Assembly (NCBI GenBank): GCA_937876315.1
Contig: CALEHQ010000020.1
Span: forward strand, 1 to 64,000
Length of the DNA stretch: 64,000 bases
Reading direction: 5' to 3'
Source: an uncultured Actinomycetes bacterium
GTDB taxonomy: Bacteria > Actinomycetota > Acidimicrobiia > Acidimicrobiales > Acidimicrobilacustridaceae
The notes under the pieces are model-generated. The model did not search any database and was not told where the DNA came from. It worked only from the letters and a program-made list of their open reading frames with translations. Numbering within the stretch: the first letter of the stretch is position 1; each line of letters begins with the position of its first letter. Position numbers and translations under genes: made by a program. Shown here in pieces: positions 60,016-64,000 of the stretch.

Positions 60016-61290
60016 ATGGCCATGACATCCCCCCGCAGTGTGAGTCCAAGAAGGTTGCCCAAGCGATCTTGGCGTTGGACCGCGTTCGCCGCGCTGGCGC
60101 TTGCTGGCATCTTTGGAACGGCCATTGGTTCGTCGATCGACGTCGGGGCAGTCGCAACCAACCCACGGACACAACGGGCGAATGTTCGATCAGAACAGGC
60201 AAAGATTGCGGCCAAAGTAAACGCGCTCGAAAGTTCGCAGGACGCGGTCATGTCGGCGCTCAAGGCCATGGAGGAAAACGTCCGCGGCCAGCAGGCAGTG
60301 CTTTCCGAAGCCCGCCGTCAAGCCGAGGTCAGCGCGGCCGAGGCAGCGCAAGCCGAAAAAGATGCAGCGCAGACTTCGCGCGACCTCGATGCGCTTCGGG
60401 CTCGAGTCGCGCGCTACGCCGTCAAGGCCTATGTGGAGCCCCCGGGCGAAGAACTGATGCGCCGATTCGAGGCAGCATCGGCACAAGAGGACGCAACTCG
60501 GAACGCGCTGCTGAACATGCAATCGCGCAGCGATTCTGACGTCATCGATCAACTTCGGTCGACGAAGGCGCGCCTCGAAGAGGAACTTGCTCGTGCTCAA
60601 GCGGCCAAGAGTGCCGCCGAAACCCATGCAGCAGAAGCCGAGGGCGCGCTGCAGTCGTTGTCGGTTGCGCAGTCCCAGCAACAGGCATACGCGAGTCAAG
60701 TGCGCCAGCGACTTGATGAGACGTTGTCTGACGCCGCCTTCCTTTCACGCATGGATGCGGAATTAGGCCGACAGATCGCCGCCGAAGCAGCTGCGCTTGC
60801 CAGAGCAGTCGTCGGTGTTCCCAGTTCTGGTTCTGGTTCGGGTTCTGGTTCTTCGAACAACACCACTCCACCCCCAAGTGGCAACAATCCGTATCCCACT
60901 CCAGCCCTCACGACGGTGAATGGAATCACTGTTGCTTCGAGCATTGCCGACCGTGTTCGTGGGTTGCTGAACGCTGCATCCGCAGACGGCATCAATCTGA
61001 GTGGTTATGGCTACCGAGACTTCAACACGCAGATTTCGTTGCGTCGTCAGAACTGTGGAACGACTCAGTACGCCATTTGGGAGATGCCCCCCGACGCGTG
61101 CTCACCCCCAACGGCCCGACCCGGGTACTCCTATCACGAGCGCGGTTTAGCCATTGATTTCATGGCCAATGGCCGGTTCATCAATTCTCGGAGCAACCCT
61201 GGATTTGTATGGCTTGCGGCAAATGCGGGTCGGTTTGGGTTCTATAACCTCCCCAGCGAGCCGTGGCACTGGGACACTCGGGGCACCTGA
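60016..61290 (+). CDS. coiled-coil VanY-type D-alanyl-D-alanine carboxypeptidase
   Basis: 424 residues. Signal or anchor helix (WTAFAALALAGIFGTAIGSS), then a long coiled coil (about 45-265) rich in Ala, Glu and Arg. A Gly/Ser linker follows (SSGSGSGSGSSNN) and then an M15-type peptidase domain: SGYGYRDFNTQISL, YSYHERGLAIDF (zinc His and Asp) and EPWHWDTRG. It trims peptidoglycan stems. The coiled coil resembles FtsX-activated hydrolases, so it may be controlled by a membrane partner; this is inference. GAGGAACC precedes the ATG. Confidence 0.88.
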   Translation: MAMTSPRSVSPRRLPKRSWRWTAFAALALAGIFGTAIGSSIDVGAVATNPRTQRANVRSEQAKIAAKVNALESSQDAVMSALKAMEENVRGQQAVLSEARRQAEVSAAEAAQAEKDAAQTSRDLDALRARVARYAVKAYVEPPGEELMRRFEAASAQEDATRNALLNMQSRSDSDVIDQLRSTKARLEEELARAQAAKSAAETHAAEAEGALQSLSVAQSQQQAYASQVRQRLDETLSDAAFLSRMDAELGRQIAAEAAALARAVVGVPSSGSGSGSGSSNNTTPPPSGNNPYPTPALTTVNGITVASSIADRVRGLLNAASADGINLSGYGYRDFNTQISLRRQNCGTTQYAIWEMPPDACSPPTARPGYSYHERGLAIDFMANGRFINSRSNPGFVWLAANAGRFGFYNLPSEPWHWDTRGT

Positions 61291-61316
61291 CCTTTGGCAC
61301 CTTCTGCACGGAGCGG

Positions 61317-61322
61317 TACGCT
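61317..61322 (+). promoter_or_regulatory. -10 box TACGCT, leaderless DUF3039 gene
   Basis: TACGCT six bases before the GTG at 61329. Confidence 0.6.
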
Positions 61323-61328
61323 GATCGT

Positions 61329-61589
61329 GTGAGTAACACCGCAGTTCGTTTCTCGATTACCGAATCCGACGTTAGTGAACGCCAAGACACTCGGCCGTCT
61401 GATCCTGGTCTTGAAGAGGGAAAAGTCGCGCACATCATTCGTAAGGACGACCAAATGCGCGGCTATGTGCTTGGCGAGGAAATCACTGCACTATGCGGCG
61501 AGAAGTTCATCCCCACTCGCGACCCCTATCAATACCCCGTTTGCGAGGGCTGTCGTGCCGCACTCACGATGATGAACGGCAGCGACTAA
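61329..61589 (+). CDS. DUF3039-family protein
   Basis: 86 residues from the GTG at 61329. VAHIIRKDDQMRGYVLGEEI, ALCGEKFIPTRDPYQYPVC and EGCRAAL with a Cys pattern mark the DUF3039 family of actinobacteria. The Cys residues probably bind zinc. Function unknown. The TACGCT box supports this start over a longer frame. Confidence 0.85.
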   Translation: MSNTAVRFSITESDVSERQDTRPSDPGLEEGKVAHIIRKDDQMRGYVLGEEITALCGEKFIPTRDPYQYPVCEGCRAALTMMNGSD

Positions 61590-61675
61590 CTCAATCGGGT
61601 CGATGCTCATTCACCGATCTCCGGGGCTAGGGTCCGTTTCGTTGAAGCCGAGAACAGTTCGGGCGAGGGGGAGTT

Positions 61676-63214
61676 ATGTATCCGGGAGAGTACGGGCGTA
61701 CAACGCCGAATAAACCCGCAGTGATCATGGGATCTTCGGGAACGGTCGTGACCTACGCCGAACTCGATGAACGTTCGCGGCGACTGTCTCGCTTACTTCA
61801 CGAGCGCGGTCTTGTCGCCGGCGACATGGTGGCGTTGTTTGCCGAGAACCATCCCCGTTACTTCGAAGTTGCGTGGGCCGCGCTGCGTTCGGGTATGTAC
61901 CTCGTCACCGTGAATCGCTATCTGCAGGCCGAAGAAGCTGCGTACCTCATCACCGACTCAGGCGCGAAAGCATTCATCTCGACGGCGTACCAGTCGAAGG
62001 TTGCGACCGAGATGTTGGAGTTCATTCCTGATTGTCAGGTGCGGTTGATGATGGACGGAACCGTTGACGGTTTCGAGTCCTACGAAGACGCGATTGCTGT
62101 AGCGAGCGATGAAGTCTTTGCCGAACAACCCCGTGGCGACTTCATGCTTTATTCCTCAGGCACAACCGGCCGGCCAAAGGGAATTAAACGCGAGCTTCCC
62201 GATCGAACGATTGACGATGGCCAGGGCGGAACGATCTCGTTGCTCTTGCAGTTCATGTTGGGGATGAACTCTGAGTCGATCTACTTGTGTCCAGCGCCGC
62301 TCTATCATTCAGCGGCAATTATTTGGTCGTGTGGTGTTCACGAAATTGGCGGCACTGTTGTCGTACTCGAAAAGTTCGACGCCGAAGAATTCCTGCGCGT
62401 CGTCGAACGCGATTCAGTGACACACGCGCAGGTTGTTCCCACGATGATGGTGCGAATGTTGGGTCTTCCCGATGAGGTCAAGTCTCGATACGACTTGTCG
62501 AGCCTTCAGTTGATGGTTCATGCCGCGGCACCGTGTCCGCCCGAGGCCAAACGGCAAATGATCGAATGGCTTGGCCCGATCGTGAGCGAGTACTACGCGG
62601 GTACCGAAGGCACCGGAATGACATTCCTCACGTCTGAGGAGTGGCTGGCGCATCCGGGTTCGGTCGGTAAGCCAATTAATGGCATCCCGCACATTTGTGA
62701 CGATGAAGGGAACGAACTCGAAGCCGGTGGAACTGGTCTCGTCTATTTCGAACAACCCCAAGCCAATTTCGAATATCACGGGGATCCGGAAAAGACGAAG
62801 GACAGTCGCCATCCGCAGCGTGATAACTGGATGACGCTTGGTGATATTGGGTATCTCGACGAAGACGGCTTTCTGTATCTCACCGACCGGCGCGCGTTCA
62901 CAATTATCTCCGGCGGTGTGAACATTTATCCGGCGGAAATTGAATCGGCGCTGATCATGCATCCGGAAGTGGTCGACGTCGCCGTCTTCGGTCTTCCCGA
63001 TCCCGAGTTCGGCGAGTACGTGCACGCGGTTGTGCAGCTTGAAGCCGGGGTGAGTGGTGACGAGGCAACGGTGGAGCGTCTCCGGAACTATGCGCGTGAG
63101 AATCTCGCCGGTTTCAAGGTGCCACGAGTGATTGATTTCCGTGATGAACTTCCGAGATTGCCAACCGGCAAGCTCTACAAGCAACAGATCCGCGACGAGT
63201 ACCTCGGTCGGTGA
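61676..63214 (+). CDS. AMP-forming acyl-CoA synthetase (FadD-like)
   Basis: 512 residues. Activates a carboxylic acid with ATP and transfers it to CoA. LYSSGTTGRPKGI (phosphate-binding), YYAGTEGTGMTF, GDIGYLDEDGFLYLTDR and the C-terminal LPTGKLYKQQIRDEYL with the catalytic Lys are present. GGGGGAG precedes the ATG. It overlaps the next gene's GTG by four bases. The fatty or aromatic substrate is unknown. Confidence 0.93.
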   Translation: MYPGEYGRTTPNKPAVIMGSSGTVVTYAELDERSRRLSRLLHERGLVAGDMVALFAENHPRYFEVAWAALRSGMYLVTVNRYLQAEEAAYLITDSGAKAFISTAYQSKVATEMLEFIPDCQVRLMMDGTVDGFESYEDAIAVASDEVFAEQPRGDFMLYSSGTTGRPKGIKRELPDRTIDDGQGGTISLLLQFMLGMNSESIYLCPAPLYHSAAIIWSCGVHEIGGTVVVLEKFDAEEFLRVVERDSVTHAQVVPTMMVRMLGLPDEVKSRYDLSSLQLMVHAAAPCPPEAKRQMIEWLGPIVSEYYAGTEGTGMTFLTSEEWLAHPGSVGKPINGIPHICDDEGNELEAGGTGLVYFEQPQANFEYHGDPEKTKDSRHPQRDNWMTLGDIGYLDEDGFLYLTDRRAFTIISGGVNIYPAEIESALIMHPEVVDVAVFGLPDPEFGEYVHAVVQLEAGVSGDEATVERLRNYARENLAGFKVPRVIDFRDELPRLPTGKLYKQQIRDEYLGR

Positions 63215-64000
63215 CTGAATGGATGTCGATCGTTGTCGTCGTCGACCCTGCCGATGTCGATCTCGTTTCTGGACTTGTGTGGGACTTGGGCGTAAGCGGC
63301 ATCGAGGAACAACCGCTGCCTGACGGTGCTGTTGAACTCCGCATTGGTTGTGAGAGAACCATTGCGCAACAAGCACTTGAGGTGCTGGCCGAGCGATGGG
63401 CACCAACCGCCGAACCCGTTGCTGCCGACGAGGGTCTCGATGCATGGCGTGATCATGCGCAGGTGTGGCGAATCGGTTCGATCGCGATCGTGCCACCGTG
63501 GTTAGCGACGCCGAGCGATGTTGCTGAGACCGACTTGGTGTTGGTGATTGACCCGGGACATGCATTTGGAAGCGCGTCGCACGAAACCACCCGGATGTGT
63601 CTCGAAGCAGTAGTCGAACTTGTGACTCCGGGATGCGCCGTTGCCGACATCGGCTGCGGAAGTGGAGTGCTGGCGATTGCTGCAGCGCGTCATGGTGCAA
63701 CCACGGTTGTGGCTACGGACATTGCTGCCGACGCGATCGTTGCGACCCTCGACAACGCACTCACGAACAATGTTGCTGATCTTGTTGAGGTGTCGACAGC
63801 AACGATTGATGAACTCGAACCAACGAATTTCGATGTTGTTTTCGCGAACATTGGGGCGGCCACGTTGTGTTCGATGGCAGCTGCATTGGTGCAGGTAACC
63901 AAACCCGAGGGTGTTCTGGTGCTCAGTGGAATCCTCGCGGAACAGGCCGAGACCGTCATCGAGTCGTTCGAGCAGACCGGTGCTCTTCGAACCGAGGTTC
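63211..64000 (+). CDS. prmA: ribosomal protein L11 methyltransferase PrmA, cut by window edge
   Basis: 263 residues are visible and no stop is reached. GTG start at 63211, overlapping the TGA of the synthetase gene. The N-terminal domain is followed by the SAM-binding core: VIDPGHAFGSASHETTRMCL, VADIGCGSGVLAIAAARHGA and the catalytic-loop FANIGAATL with VLSGIL. It trimethylates L11. The remainder lies beyond the window. Confidence 0.92.
   Translation, partial: MTEWMSIVVVVDPADVDLVSGLVWDLGVSGIEEQPLPDGAVELRIGCERTIAQQALEVLAERWAPTAEPVAADEGLDAWRDHAQVWRIGSIAIVPPWLATPSDVAETDLVLVIDPGHAFGSASHETTRMCLEAVVELVTPGCAVADIGCGSGVLAIAAARHGATTVVATDIAADAIVATLDNALTNNVADLVEVSTATIDELEPTNFDVVFANIGAATLCSMAAALVQVTKPEGVLVLSGILAEQAETVIESFEQTGALRTEV

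Overview
The window is a chromosomal replication-origin region of an actinobacterium, most likely from class Acidimicrobiia. That placement is inferred from gene order and content, not from a database search. The conserved order is DUF5318–PBP1A–rpsF–ssb–rpsR–rplI–dnaB, then pcnA–GNAT–DUF6049–kinase–trxB–trxA, then parB–parA–rsmG–jag–yidC–yidD–rnpA–rpmH–dnaA–dnaN–recF–dciA–gyrB–gyrA–TadE-like–DUF3566–tRNA-Ile. Mycobacteria carry much of this order around oriC. The many GTG/TTG starts, the F420-type DDN protein, the LLM-class oxidoreductase and the frequent TANNNT boxes 6-8 bases before start codons (leaderless transcripts) fit the same assignment.

Layout. 0-9.6 kb is mixed metabolism: a lipoprotein esterase, a nonapeptide-repeat tail-anchored protein, an EthD protein, a luciferase-like oxidoreductase, a broken phosphodiester-glycosidase gene, purU, a LysR regulator divergent from inositol-phosphate synthase, a nitrobindin-like barrel and a cold-shock protein. 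9.9-16.5 kb is a sulfur-stress locus: a CsoR-family repressor lacking the copper-binding His (CstR-like), a Cys-rich small protein, a metallo-beta-lactamase/triple-rhodanese protein, a TauE/SafE exporter, an MMPL transporter and a DUF2892 protein. Two matching palindromes (ATACCC-N4-GGGTAT) tie the two transcription units together. 16.5-28.2 kb holds the lysylphosphatidylglycerol-synthase-like membrane protein, dnaB, the S6-SSB-S18-L9 operon, panB, a class A PBP and pcnA. 28.3-35.5 kb holds envelope and redox genes, including a Ser/Thr kinase whose extracellular tail resembles the tail of mycobacterial MviN but without MurJ. 35.6-46 kb is the partition and origin core: parAB with two parS sites, the rpmH operon and dnaA. 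An oriC candidate between dnaA and dnaN has an exact DnaA box followed by DnaA-trio-like triplets. 46-53.8 kb carries gyrB, gyrA, tRNA-Ile and a FliA/WhiG-type sigma factor. 53.9-57.2 kb is a copper operon (copCD-ycnI) divergent from a Zn/Mn-type ABC ATPase. The remainder has a histidinol-phosphatase-like enzyme, two tandem paralogous membrane proteins, a nitroreductase, a coiled-coil/VanY peptidase, DUF3039, an acyl-CoA synthetase and the start of prmA, cut by the window edge.

Most noteworthy: the twin-operator persulfide regulon that includes an RND/MMPL transporter; the orphan MviN-tail kinase with an intact catalytic core; the rnpA reading frame that has no standard start codon and seems to begin with CTG inside the rpmH stop; the S18 protein with a long acidic tail; the perfect LexA-type box before trxA; the nonapeptide-repeat protein; and the recurrent leaderless promoter signature. 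No CRISPR array, prophage, insertion sequence or rRNA gene was seen.
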